Below, piece after piece: positions 1 to 5,147 of a stretch of DNA of 6,037 nt (within the stretch, counting starts at the first letter, position 1; each line of letters opens with the position of its first letter). The position numbers were made by a program, and so were the translations under genes. The stretch is from Desulfobacteraceae bacterium (GTDB taxonomy: Bacteria > Desulfobacterota > DSM-4660 > Desulfatiglandales > Desulfatiglandaceae): NCBI GenBank assembly GCA_011042035.1, contig DQZA01000291.1:1-6037 (forward strand), written 5' to 3'. The notes under the pieces were generated by a model. The model did no database searches. It saw only the letters and a list, made by a program, of their open reading frames with translations, and was not told where the DNA came from.

Positions 1-129
1 AGGGCAGGTGTAAAGAAGGCGCGATATGTCAAATTCCTTACCGCAGTGCAGACAGGTGTAGACCAACACTCCATTGGGCTCAGGGTATAGGTAAGGCTGG
101 ATCTCTTTTGGGAATTCCTTAAATTTCAT
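1..129 (-). CDS. thrC: Threonine synthase, N-terminal fragment (probable)
   Basis: This is the first 43 codons of a gene that runs off the left edge of the window. The translation begins MKFKEFPKEIQPYLYPEP and continues with YTCLHCGKEFDISRLLYTCP. Two cysteine clusters, CxxCGKE and YTCP, are spaced like the N-terminal zinc ribbon that precedes the PLP-binding fold in many bacterial threonine synthases. That enzyme converts O-phosphohomoserine to threonine. The ATG at 129-127 is preceded on the minus strand by GCGAGG with suitable spacing. An upstream ATG at 136-134 meets a stop after five codons, so 129 is the only sensible start nearby. The PLP lysine and the rest of the fold lie outside the window, so another zinc-ribbon protein cannot be excluded. 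Confidence 0.62.
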   Translation of the reverse strand, partial: MKFKEFPKEIQPYLYPEPNGVLVYTCLHCGKEFDISRLLYTCP

Positions 130-169
130 GTTTCATTGCCTCGCTTAATGATCAGGCTCAATATCTTGT

Positions 170-197
170 ATTATACATTAGAGTGTGTTTCAATCAA
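170..197 (-). promoter_or_regulatory. Sigma-70-like promoter for the leftward thrC-like gene
   Basis: Read on the minus strand, a TTGATT -35 box (197-192) is followed by a 16-bp spacer and a perfect TATAAT -10 box (175-170). Transcription would begin near 163 and give a leader of about 34 bases that includes the GAGG ribosome site. The -35 box overlaps one arm (193-199) of an inverted repeat whose other arm is at 223-229. Prediction from sequence only. Confidence 0.5.
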
Positions 198-229
198 ATT
201 TCTCTTCCCTATCAGTTTATTGATTTGAT
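193..229. repeat. Inverted repeat in the thrC/sat-cysC divergent region
   Basis: ATCAAAT (193-199) and ATTTGAT (223-229) are perfect 7-bp inverted arms separated by 23 bp. A second, overlapping dyad TATCA-N11-TGATA lies at 210-230. The left arm covers the -35 box of the minus-strand promoter, so a repressor site is conceivable. The stretch is AT-rich and such dyads arise by chance. Apart from these dyads, the minus-strand promoter and the sat-cysC leader, I see nothing in the 130-330 gap and no convincing plus-strand -35/-10 pair for sat-cysC. Confidence 0.25.
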
Positions 230-306
230 AAATATTATTGGTTATGTCCATTGGTTCTTAAAGCTCCTGGGGTGAAATGGAGGGGACATTCGAAAAATAA
301 TATCTC

Positions 307-329
307 GGCTAAGGGAGGCTAAGATAGCC
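307..329 (+). promoter_or_regulatory. sat-cysC ribosome site with overlapping hairpin
   Basis: The Shine-Dalgarno sequence GGAGG (314-318) lies 12 bases before the ATG at 331, which is rather far. GGCTA (317-321) can pair with TAGCC (325-329) across a three-base loop. That would take up the last two bases of the Shine-Dalgarno and also shorten the effective distance to the start. GGCTAAG occurs twice (307-313 and 317-323), so a second pairing partner for TAGCC exists. This could tune translation or be chance. Confidence 0.35.
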
Positions 330-330
330 C

Positions 331-2046
331 ATGGTTCACGGAGACTGGGTCCAGCCATACGGTGGGGAGCTTATTAACTTGCTCGTGGATAGGCAACGGC
401 AGGAGGTACTCAAAGACCTTGCCCTTAACCTTCCAGAAGTCATTTTAAATGAAAGGCAGATGTGTGACCTAGAACTCCTGGGGGTTGGGGCATTCTCACC
501 CCTCAGTGGGTTTTTGACTCGAGCGGATTACGAATCTGTTTTAGATAGAATGCGATTGCAGAATGGGCTCCTGTGGCCATTGCCCATTTGCCTGGATATT
601 AACAAGCTACAGGCCGAGTCATTGGAGGCTGGGCAGTCCTTGGCACTGAGGGATCCAGAAGGGTTCCTGCTTGCCGTGATGCATGTAGATGATATCTGGC
701 CCATTGATAAAGAGCGAGAATGTGAGGAATTATTCGGCACGTTAGATAAAATCCACCCTGGGGTCCACTACTTGATGGAGACCAGCGGAGATTATTATAT
801 AGGTGGACAACTTGAGATCCTGAGCCTTCCCATTCACTTTGACTTTAGGCAGCTAAGAAGAGCGCCCAGAGAGGTACGCGAACTGTATAGAAAACTAGGC
901 TGGCATCGGGTTGTGGCCTATCAGACGCGCAACCCCATCCACAGAGCACAGTTTGAAATGACCCTACGTGCAATGAGGGAAGCAAAGGCCAACCTTCTGA
1001 TCTTGCCCATTGTGGGTATGACAAAACCAGGGGATTTTGACCACTACACTAGGGTACGCTGTTATCGCGCGGTGGCGAGGTATTACCCGCCTGAATCTTT
1101 CATCCTGAACCTGCTTCCCATGGCGGTGCGGATGGCAGGGCCGAGGGAGGCATTGCTGCACGCTATAGTCTGCAAGAACTTCGGATGCACCCATTTGATT
1201 GTGGGCAGAGATCATGCTAGTCCGGGGCCAGATTCAGAGGGTACACCCTTTTATGGTAAGTATGATGCCCGAGAGGCAGTTGAAGAGAACTCAGAGGAAC
1301 TGGGTATAATTCCGGTAAGTTTTGAGGAGATGGTATACCTGCCGTTTGAAGATGAATTCAGAACCACAGATCACGTGCCAGAGGGAGCTCAAACTGTTTG
1401 CCTTTCTGGTACTGAGATACGGCTGAGGGTGAGGGAGGGCAGGCGCATCCCCGAATGGGCAACATTTCCGGAAGTGGTTGAAGAGCTTCAGCGGACCTAT
1501 CCTCCTCCGAGAAAGCAGGGATTTACGGTTTTCCTGACCGGGCTGTCTGGGGCAGGCAAGTCCACCATAGCAAAGGTGCTTTATTCAAAGTTCCTCGAGA
1601 TGGGAGACAGACCCGTAACCTTGTTGGATGGCGACATTGTGAGGCGAAATCTCTCTAGCGAACTTGGTTTTTCCAAAGAACATAGGGACATAAACGTTCG
1701 TCGTATAGGCTTTGTGGCAAGTGAGATTACCAAAAACAGAGGCATTGCCATTTGTGCGCCTATAGCGCCGTATACCTCTACAAGGGCAGAGGTGAGATCC
1801 ACGATTGAGGCCTACGGGGGATTTGTCGAGGTTCACGTTGCCACACCGATAGATGTGTGTGAAAAAAGGGATCGCAAGGGCATGTATGCAAAGGCACGTG
1901 CTGGCCTAATAAAGGGGTTCACTGGCGTTGATGATCCATATGAAGAGCCTAAGAATCCTGAGGTTCGGATAGACACCACAGATCTTTCTCCTGAGGAGGC
2001 CGCTCAGGAGATCCTCCTTTATCTTGGACAGAAAGGCTACATTTAG
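331..2046 (+). CDS. sat-cysC: Bifunctional sulfate adenylyltransferase / adenylylsulfate kinase
   Basis: This 571-residue cytoplasmic enzyme should make APS from sulfate and ATP, then phosphorylate APS to PAPS. Residues 1 to about 390 are ATP sulfurylase. QTRNPIHRAQ at 198-207 is the nucleotide-binding signature, MAGPREALLHA follows, and GRDHASPG is at 292-299. Residues about 397-571 are APS kinase, with P-loop GLSGAGKST at 404-412, DGD at 433-435, and KGMYAKARAG at 516-525, which resembles the family's lid/APS-binding segment. The order, sulfurylase then kinase, is that of the Aquifex fusion and of fungal ATP sulfurylase, and the reverse of animal PAPS synthase. Unlike the fungal C-terminal domain, the P-loop is intact, so the kinase is probably active. 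Oddity: the second histidine of the usual HxxH is Gln207, and GRDHAG is GRDHAS. The ATG at 331 follows GGAGG. The neighbouring vanZ-like gene starts 9 bases after the stop. Whether its role is assimilatory or energy-linked cannot be judged here. Confidence 0.95.
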   Translation: MVHGDWVQPYGGELINLLVDRQRQEVLKDLALNLPEVILNERQMCDLELLGVGAFSPLSGFLTRADYESVLDRMRLQNGLLWPLPICLDINKLQAESLEAGQSLALRDPEGFLLAVMHVDDIWPIDKERECEELFGTLDKIHPGVHYLMETSGDYYIGGQLEILSLPIHFDFRQLRRAPREVRELYRKLGWHRVVAYQTRNPIHRAQFEMTLRAMREAKANLLILPIVGMTKPGDFDHYTRVRCYRAVARYYPPESFILNLLPMAVRMAGPREALLHAIVCKNFGCTHLIVGRDHASPGPDSEGTPFYGKYDAREAVEENSEELGIIPVSFEEMVYLPFEDEFRTTDHVPEGAQTVCLSGTEIRLRVREGRRIPEWATFPEVVEELQRTYPPPRKQGFTVFLTGLSGAGKSTIAKVLYSKFLEMGDRPVTLLDGDIVRRNLSSELGFSKEHRDINVRRIGFVASEITKNRGIAICAPIAPYTSTRAEVRSTIEAYGGFVEVHVATPIDVCEKRDRKGMYAKARAGLIKGFTGVDDPYEEPKNPEVRIDTTDLSPEEAAQEILLYLGQKGYI

Positions 2047-2055
2047 GATATCCCA

Positions 2056-2460
2056 ATGAAAAAACTGATTCGAAAAATGCTTGATTATCGCACATGTAGG
2101 TTTTTGGCCTTGGCATGGATGGCTCTAATATTTTGGCTATCTTCACTTCCTGACATTCCCGGGCCCGAGCTTTTCTCTGCTCAAGACAAAGGAGGACACT
2201 TTGTAGTTTATGGAATACTTGGATTCTTCATTACTCGGAGCCTTGGCACATGGGCAAGAGGGCTGGGATGGCGGGTTGTCATTGTTGTAACCATTGCAGT
2301 GGCAGCATATGGAGCTACTGATGAACTCCACCAGATGTTTGTTCCTGGGCGGAATCCGAGTTTGTTTGATTTGCTTTTCGACACTGCAGGAGGATTCATT
2401 TCAGCATTGCTAATGCATCGCTATTCACATCTTTGGGATTCCTTAGATACCATCCAGTAA
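2056..2460 (+). CDS. VanZ-family integral membrane protein
   Basis: This small membrane protein has 134 residues. Four hydrophobic segments are visible at about 14-31, 48-62, 72-87 and 105-121. The VanZ family pattern is clear: FWLSSLP at 26-32, DKGGHF at 44-49 followed by YGILGF, then YGATDELHQMFVPGR at 85-99, and a D-x-x-x-D-x-x-G pattern at 105-112. VanZ gives low-level teicoplanin resistance in vancomycin-resistance clusters. Most chromosomal relatives have no proven function, so resistance should not be assumed here, and no other van genes are present. An AGGA ribosome site (2045-2048) overlaps the sat-cysC stop codon, and the ATG follows 7 bases later, so translation is probably coupled to sat-cysC in one transcript. 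Confidence 0.85.
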   Translation: MKKLIRKMLDYRTCRFLALAWMALIFWLSSLPDIPGPELFSAQDKGGHFVVYGILGFFITRSLGTWARGLGWRVVIVVTIAVAAYGATDELHQMFVPGRNPSLFDLLFDTAGGFISALLMHRYSHLWDSLDTIQ

Positions 2461-2472
2461 TCCTTGTTTTTT
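2435..2472 (+). terminator. Weak candidate terminator at the end of the vanZ-like gene
   Basis: GGGATT (2435-2440) can pair with AATCCT (2459-2464), giving five Watson-Crick pairs and one G-U pair over an 18-base loop. It is followed by TG and a run of six T (2467-2472). The stem is short and overlaps the stop codon. The T-run and the fresh promoter just downstream favour termination here, but the hairpin is marginal. Confidence 0.33.
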
Positions 2473-2523
2473 GATAAGGTGAGCCCATCTGGTGTGGCCC
2501 GCAAGGGTGGCTGGTTTGGCCTC

Positions 2524-2551
2524 TTGACAATCCTCAATCATGCATTATTAA
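2524..2551 (+). promoter_or_regulatory. Sigma-70-like promoter of the hsp20 operon
   Basis: A perfect TTGACA -35 box (2524-2529) is followed after 16 bp by TATTAA (2546-2551), giving a leader of about 60 bases before the ATG at 2621. I do not see a CIRCE element (the HrcA operator) or a clear sigma-32 -10 box (CCCCAT-type). Heat control, if present, is not obvious from known elements. Confidence 0.55.
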
Positions 2552-2607
2552 TAGAGCGGCATTTAAAGTAGCGTAACACGTTGGCATTCCTAAAGTTTGG
2601 GGAAGTC

Positions 2608-2616
2608 AGGAGGTGA
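2608..2616 (+). promoter_or_regulatory. Strong ribosome site that sets the first hsp20 start
   Basis: AGGAGGTGA at 2608-2616 is a near-perfect anti-16S match, with AGGAGG ending 7 bases before the ATG at 2621. The open frame extends upstream to a TTG at 2597, but the ribosome site lies inside that extension, so 2621 is the real start. Confidence 0.85.
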
Positions 2617-2620
2617 TAGA

Positions 2621-3076
2621 ATGGTGCTATTGAGATGGAGGGATCCATTTGAAAGAACAGCGTTGAGCGAACTAAACAGGTTGCAAGAAGAGATGAACAT
2701 GCTTTTTGATAGGTTTTTCGGGCGAAGGTCCCTGTTGTCGGGAGCAGGCGTGTTCCCTGCCGTCAATGTGGCAGAAGACAACGACAATGTCTACGTCACT
2801 GCTGAAATGCCGGGCATTAATCCAAAGGATATAGAGCTTACCGTTGAAGAGGACAGCGTCGTGATTAAAGGTGAGCGAAAGCTGGAGGAAGAAGGAGAGG
2901 GTATAAGCTATCATCGCAGGGAAAGGGAAGGAGGCTCATTTAACAGGACAATAACCCTTCCTACCAGGATCGTTGCAGAAAAAGCCAGTGCAGAAGTCAG
3001 GAACGGAGTTCTTACATTAACCCTGCCAAAGGCTGAAGAGGCGAAGCCCAAGAAAATAGAGATAAAGGTAGGCTAA
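2621..3076 (+). CDS. Small heat-shock protein, Hsp20/alpha-crystallin family (first of two)
   Basis: This ATP-independent holdase chaperone of 151 residues should bind unfolding proteins in the cytoplasm. The N-terminal arm (1-44) begins with a hydrophobic/basic stretch and a DPF motif and has a heptad-like segment around LNRLQEEMNMLFDRFF (18-33), typical of bacterial Hsp20 oligomerisation arms. The alpha-crystallin domain spans about 45-140. It contains AEMPGINPKDIELTVE, and the family signature NGVLTLTLPKAE at 128-139. The C-terminal I-x-I anchor is present as IEI (146-148) near the very end. The start is fixed by the AGGAGG at 2608-2613. It is co-transcribed with a second hsp20 gene that starts 13 bases after its stop. 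Confidence 0.93.
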   Translation: MVLLRWRDPFERTALSELNRLQEEMNMLFDRFFGRRSLLSGAGVFPAVNVAEDNDNVYVTAEMPGINPKDIELTVEEDSVVIKGERKLEEEGEGISYHRREREGGSFNRTITLPTRIVAEKASAEVRNGVLTLTLPKAEEAKPKKIEIKVG

Positions 3077-3089
3077 GGGGGTGATGTGA

Positions 3090-3488
3090 ATGGATAGCAA
3101 ACAGCTGCAGGCAAAAGACAAAAAGGAGCTACAGACAAAATTTGAAACAACCCAGACAAGCCCTGTGTTTGTACCAGCAGTGGACATATATGAGACTGAC
3201 GATTCCCTTGTACTGTTGGCTGATATGCCCGGAGTGAGCAATCAGGGTGTGGAAATTCATCTGGAAGACAACGAGCTTACCATAAGAGGTAAAGTTGCCG
3301 AGGAGCCATCGGGTTTGAACCCTATATACACGGAATACCGCTCTGGAGACTATTACCGGAGTTTCACTTTATCGAATGTAATTGATCAAGATAAAATAGA
3401 GGCCTTAATGAAAAACGGTGTGCTAAAGGTGGTATTGCCAAAAGCAGAGGCAGCAAAACCAAGGAAGATAGAGGTGAAAGCTGGCTGA
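3090..3488 (+). CDS. Small heat-shock protein, Hsp20/alpha-crystallin family (second of two)
   Basis: This second small chaperone has 132 residues. The N-terminal arm (1-27) is short, polar and rich in Lys, Gln and Thr, quite unlike that of the upstream protein. The alpha-crystallin domain runs from about 28 to 121, with ADMPGVSNQGVEIHLEDN at 44-61 and NGVLKVVLPKAEAAKPRK at 109-126. The C-terminal anchor is IEV (127-129), a conservative I-x-I/V form. The last 20 or so residues match the first Hsp20 closely (LPKAE, AKP, KIE), which suggests an old tandem duplication with N-terminal divergence. A GGGGGTGAT ribosome site (3077-3085) sits in the 13-base gap after the first gene, so the two are one operon. 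Mixed oligomers, or division of labour between arms, are plausible but inferred. Confidence 0.92.
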   Translation: MDSKQLQAKDKKELQTKFETTQTSPVFVPAVDIYETDDSLVLLADMPGVSNQGVEIHLEDNELTIRGKVAEEPSGLNPIYTEYRSGDYYRSFTLSNVIDQDKIEALMKNGVLKVVLPKAEAAKPRKIEVKAG

Positions 3489-3520
3489 TAGAAAGTCTCT
3501 GTGCTGGCGAGTGCCTCGTT

Positions 3521-3576
3521 GCCATCATTCTCAGCCCATTAGGGGTTATGCGAAGGAGAGAATGATGGCGTTTTTT
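3521..3576 (+). terminator. Rho-independent terminator of the hsp20 operon
   Basis: GCCATCATTCTC (3521-3532) and GAGAATGATGGC (3558-3569) form a perfect 12-bp stem over a 25-base loop. A G and six T (3571-3576) follow. It begins 33 bases after the second hsp20 stop. There is no T-run on the other strand, so it serves the rightward operon and not the converging gene. The unusually large loop contains a minor CCC/GGG pairing. Confidence 0.85.
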
Positions 3577-3620
3577 ATCCTATATGATTGTTGGCGGCGA
3601 CATGGCACTATGGCTATGGG

Positions 3621-3639
3621 GCCTTCAAGAGATGAAGGC
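3621..3639 (-). other. Stem-loop after the 6PF2K/F26BPase gene
   Basis: GCCTTCA (3621-3627) and TGAAGGC (3633-3639) form a perfect 7-bp stem with a five-base AGAGA loop, beginning 23 bases beyond the minus-strand stop codon. No T-run follows in either direction. It could be an RNA 3'-end stabiliser or a weak transcription stop for the leftward gene. The rest of 3577-3662 holds nothing else that I recognise. Confidence 0.4.
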
Positions 3640-3662
3640 ATGCCTACTAAGAGACCACTCCT

Positions 3663-4919
3663 TCACTCATAGGGTCTCAATTGAAAGAGCTTTTTGTACT
3701 GAGTAGCCACGATGTGATAAAACCTGTCTTGCGGTATGTAGATGTACGGTACATCCTCTGTTCGGCGGTAGAGAAAATGGGATAGGATCATCCGGTTTAC
3801 TGCCCGATGCCCCACTATCATGATATTTTCCGCGCCGCCGCTCAGGAAAAGGGCCTTCTTTATGCCCCTGTCAACCCTTTCCTTCATGGTGGCGTATCCC
3901 TCACCACCTGGATAAACGTAATTATATTTGTCCTTCTTCCTGGCATGATATACTTCGGGCATTTGGGTTCGGATTTCTTCGTAGCTCATGCACTCACATA
4001 TGCCACTGTCTATCTCGTTGAATTCCCCCAGGGGAACTATGGTGCAGTTGGACTGAAGGGCTCTTATGGGCTCTGCTGTCTCGATGGTGCGCTTTTTCTT
4101 GCTTGTAAAAATGAAGGGGATAGACTTGCTCTTGAAGTATTGGGCAAGGGCCTGGGCCTGCCTCAGACCCTTGGGCGTGAGGCTGGAATCGCCTCCAATC
4201 CTGTCTTCGAGGTTGAAGTAGGTTTCACCGTGGCGGATCAGGAACAGGTTTTTCACACTGTCCGTGACCAGAAAGTCTCTTATCAAGTCATAGAAGGGAA
4301 TATCGGTTGTGATTTCTTCCATCAGAATACGATTGTTCAAGGAATCCAGTTTTACGAAATTCTTTTCCTTTTCAAGGGGGTTGTAGATACTCTTGTAGTA
4401 GTCAATGCGCCGCTTGAAGCCCTCCATGGCAAGCTCAGGGGGCACCCCCTTGAATTCAGGAAGCCTTATCTTATGGCGAATACTCGTCTCAAGTATTTCC
4501 TCGTCATCATTAATACATTCAACGAATAAGATTTGATGCGCATCAAGGCCTGTCTGCCGTCCAGACAGGAAGGATTCAATTTTCTGCCTTCGTTTAAGAC
4601 TGGCATTAGTAGCGTCAATAATTGCCACCTGCCCGCTGTTTTGAAGATATCTTCGTGCCCTGTCCAGGTTGGTGAGCGCGATACGCTCCCTGAGTCTTAC
4701 GCCGGCTTCATTGTTAGGGTCATAAAATTCTGGGCTAGAGGTGTCCTGCCCTCTAATCCTTCTTCTGAGCTGTCCATTGTTAAAAATTCGGGAAGGAATT
4801 CGGTGTTTGGCCAAGTTTTCCCTGAGCTTTTTGGCGATGGTGGATTTTCCCCTTGCAGGAAGTCCCACCATTACAATACAAAGTTTATTGTCGGAATTCT
4901 TTGACAATTCATCCTCCAT
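3663..4919 (-). CDS. Bifunctional 6-phosphofructo-2-kinase / fructose-2,6-bisphosphatase (PFKFB-like)
   Basis: This 418-residue protein resembles the eukaryotic PFKFB family along its whole length. Its kinase half (about 12-215) should make fructose-2,6-bisphosphate from fructose-6-phosphate and ATP. It has Walker A GLPARGKS (19-26), FNNGQLRRR (46-54), catalytic-loop DATN (102-105), Lys150 in HKIRLPEFKG, and YYKSIYNPL (174-182). The histidine-phosphatase half (about 223-418) should remove the 2-phosphate. It has RHGE (229-232) with phospho-acceptor His230, Asn236, RIGGD, Arg277, FNEID with Glu302, SYEEI with Tyr313, Arg327 and Lys331, and GHRAVNR with His371 and Arg376. By my alignment these cover the mammalian fructose-2,6-bisphosphate pocket, except that the Gln after the last His is Arg372. 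Start: ATG at 4919 lacks a ribosome site. A GGAGG (4917-4913) sits 5 bases before an in-frame TTG at 4907, which would give 414 residues. The frame also extends upstream to a TTG at 5066, adding 49 residues of unrelated sequence that I consider non-coding. Function is strongly suggested, but activity is untested. Confidence 0.9.
   Translation of the reverse strand: MEDELSKNSDNKLCIVMVGLPARGKSTIAKKLRENLAKHRIPSRIFNNGQLRRRIRGQDTSSPEFYDPNNEAGVRLRERIALTNLDRARRYLQNSGQVAIIDATNASLKRRQKIESFLSGRQTGLDAHQILFVECINDDEEILETSIRHKIRLPEFKGVPPELAMEGFKRRIDYYKSIYNPLEKEKNFVKLDSLNNRILMEEITTDIPFYDLIRDFLVTDSVKNLFLIRHGETYFNLEDRIGGDSSLTPKGLRQAQALAQYFKSKSIPFIFTSKKKRTIETAEPIRALQSNCTIVPLGEFNEIDSGICECMSYEEIRTQMPEVYHARKKDKYNYVYPGGEGYATMKERVDRGIKKALFLSGGAENIMIVGHRAVNRMILSHFLYRRTEDVPYIYIPQDRFYHIVATQYKKLFQLRPYE
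4913..4917 (-). promoter_or_regulatory. Ribosome site that may favour a TTG start for the PFKFB-like gene
   Basis: The minus strand reads GGAGG at 4917-4913, five bases before an in-frame TTG at 4907-4905. It lies inside the first codons of the ATG-initiated reading. If it is the true Shine-Dalgarno, the protein begins four residues later. Both options keep all domains intact. Confidence 0.4.
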
Positions 4920-4936
4920 TAAAATTGTTGCAAAAT

Positions 4937-4945
4937 ATTTTAGCA
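4937..4945 (-). promoter_or_regulatory. Extended -10 promoter candidate for the PFKFB-like gene
   Basis: On the minus strand TGC is followed directly by TAAAAT (4945-4937), a TGnTAAAAT extended -10 element. No good -35 box lies at the usual distance. Transcription would begin near 4930, leaving about 11 bases before the ATG at 4919 or about 23 bases, including GGAGG, before the TTG at 4907. The second layout is the more usual leader length. Confidence 0.33.
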
Positions 4946-5059
4946 AAAGCAAAGGGGCAAATACAGGGTATTTTGGTTCCATTACTCCCATCCGCCATTG
5001 TATGAAAGGATTGCGAATTTGGAACAAGACTCCAGATGTGGATAGCCACAGAACCTTTA

Positions 5060-5087
5060 TTGACAAAACCCGGAAATCAGATATCCT
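5060..5087 (+). promoter_or_regulatory. Possible distal promoter of the Bax inhibitor-1 gene
   Basis: A perfect TTGACA (5060-5065) is followed after 16 bp by TATCCT (5082-5087), which keeps four of six consensus bases. A transcript from here would carry a leader of about 115 bases that includes both palindromes. It is weaker overall than the proximal promoter at 5148-5175. Confidence 0.28.
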
Positions 5088-5110
5088 TACATTTCACAGA
5101 GCTTTTCGGC

Positions 5111-5122
5111 ATGCTTAAGCAT
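5111..5122. repeat. 12-bp perfect palindrome, candidate operator
   Basis: ATGCTTAAGCAT is fully self-complementary. It lies in the divergent region, about 60-71 bp upstream of the predicted start of transcription from the 5148-5175 promoter, a place where an activator could bind. Symmetry stops at both edges. No regulator is encoded nearby to pair it with. Confidence 0.35.
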
Positions 5123-5134
5123 AGGAGATTAGCA

Positions 5135-5144
5135 AAACCGGTTT
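5135..5144. repeat. 10-bp perfect palindrome next to the -35 box
   Basis: AAACCGGTTT is fully self-complementary and ends 3 bp before the -35 box at 5148. Its centre is 23 bp from that of the 5111-5122 palindrome, about two helical turns. The two have different sequences, so they would not be sites for the same simple dimer. Confidence 0.28.
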
Positions 5145-5147
5145 CTG

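Noticed and set aside
964..1836. Minus-strand open frames inside sat-cysC (964-1215, 1581-1802, 1585-1836).
   Set aside because: Short shadows of a well-conserved enzyme gene, with no independent support.
2056..2460. Glycopeptide-resistance gene vanZ.
   Set aside because: Family membership is clear, but no vanHAX/RS genes are present, and most chromosomal VanZ homologues have no shown role in resistance.
2481..2523. GC-rich stretch with possible GGCC and CCC/GGG pairings between the vanZ-like gene and the hsp20 promoter.
   Set aside because: No stem longer than four pairs and no conserved RNA motif that I recognise; nothing supportable as a riboswitch or terminator.
2582..2600. TGGCATTCC resembling a sigma-54 -24 element upstream of the hsp20 operon.
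   Set aside because: The required GC of the -12 element is absent at the right spacing, and a good sigma-70 promoter lies just upstream.
2597..2620. TTG start that would lengthen the first Hsp20 by eight residues.
   Set aside because: The extension contains the AGGAGGTGA ribosome site of the ATG at 2621, so it is leader and not protein.
3807..4529. A 240-codon plus-strand open frame antisense to the PFKFB-like gene.
   Set aside because: It lies entirely opposite a strongly conserved gene, has no recognisable motif and no ribosome site, and is explained as an antisense shadow of that gene's codon use.
4533..5118. Two more plus-strand open frames (4533-4904, 4741-5118) reaching into the divergent region.
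   Set aside because: They overlap each other and are antisense to the 5' part of the PFKFB-like gene. The sequence is low in family-like features, and there is no ribosome site.
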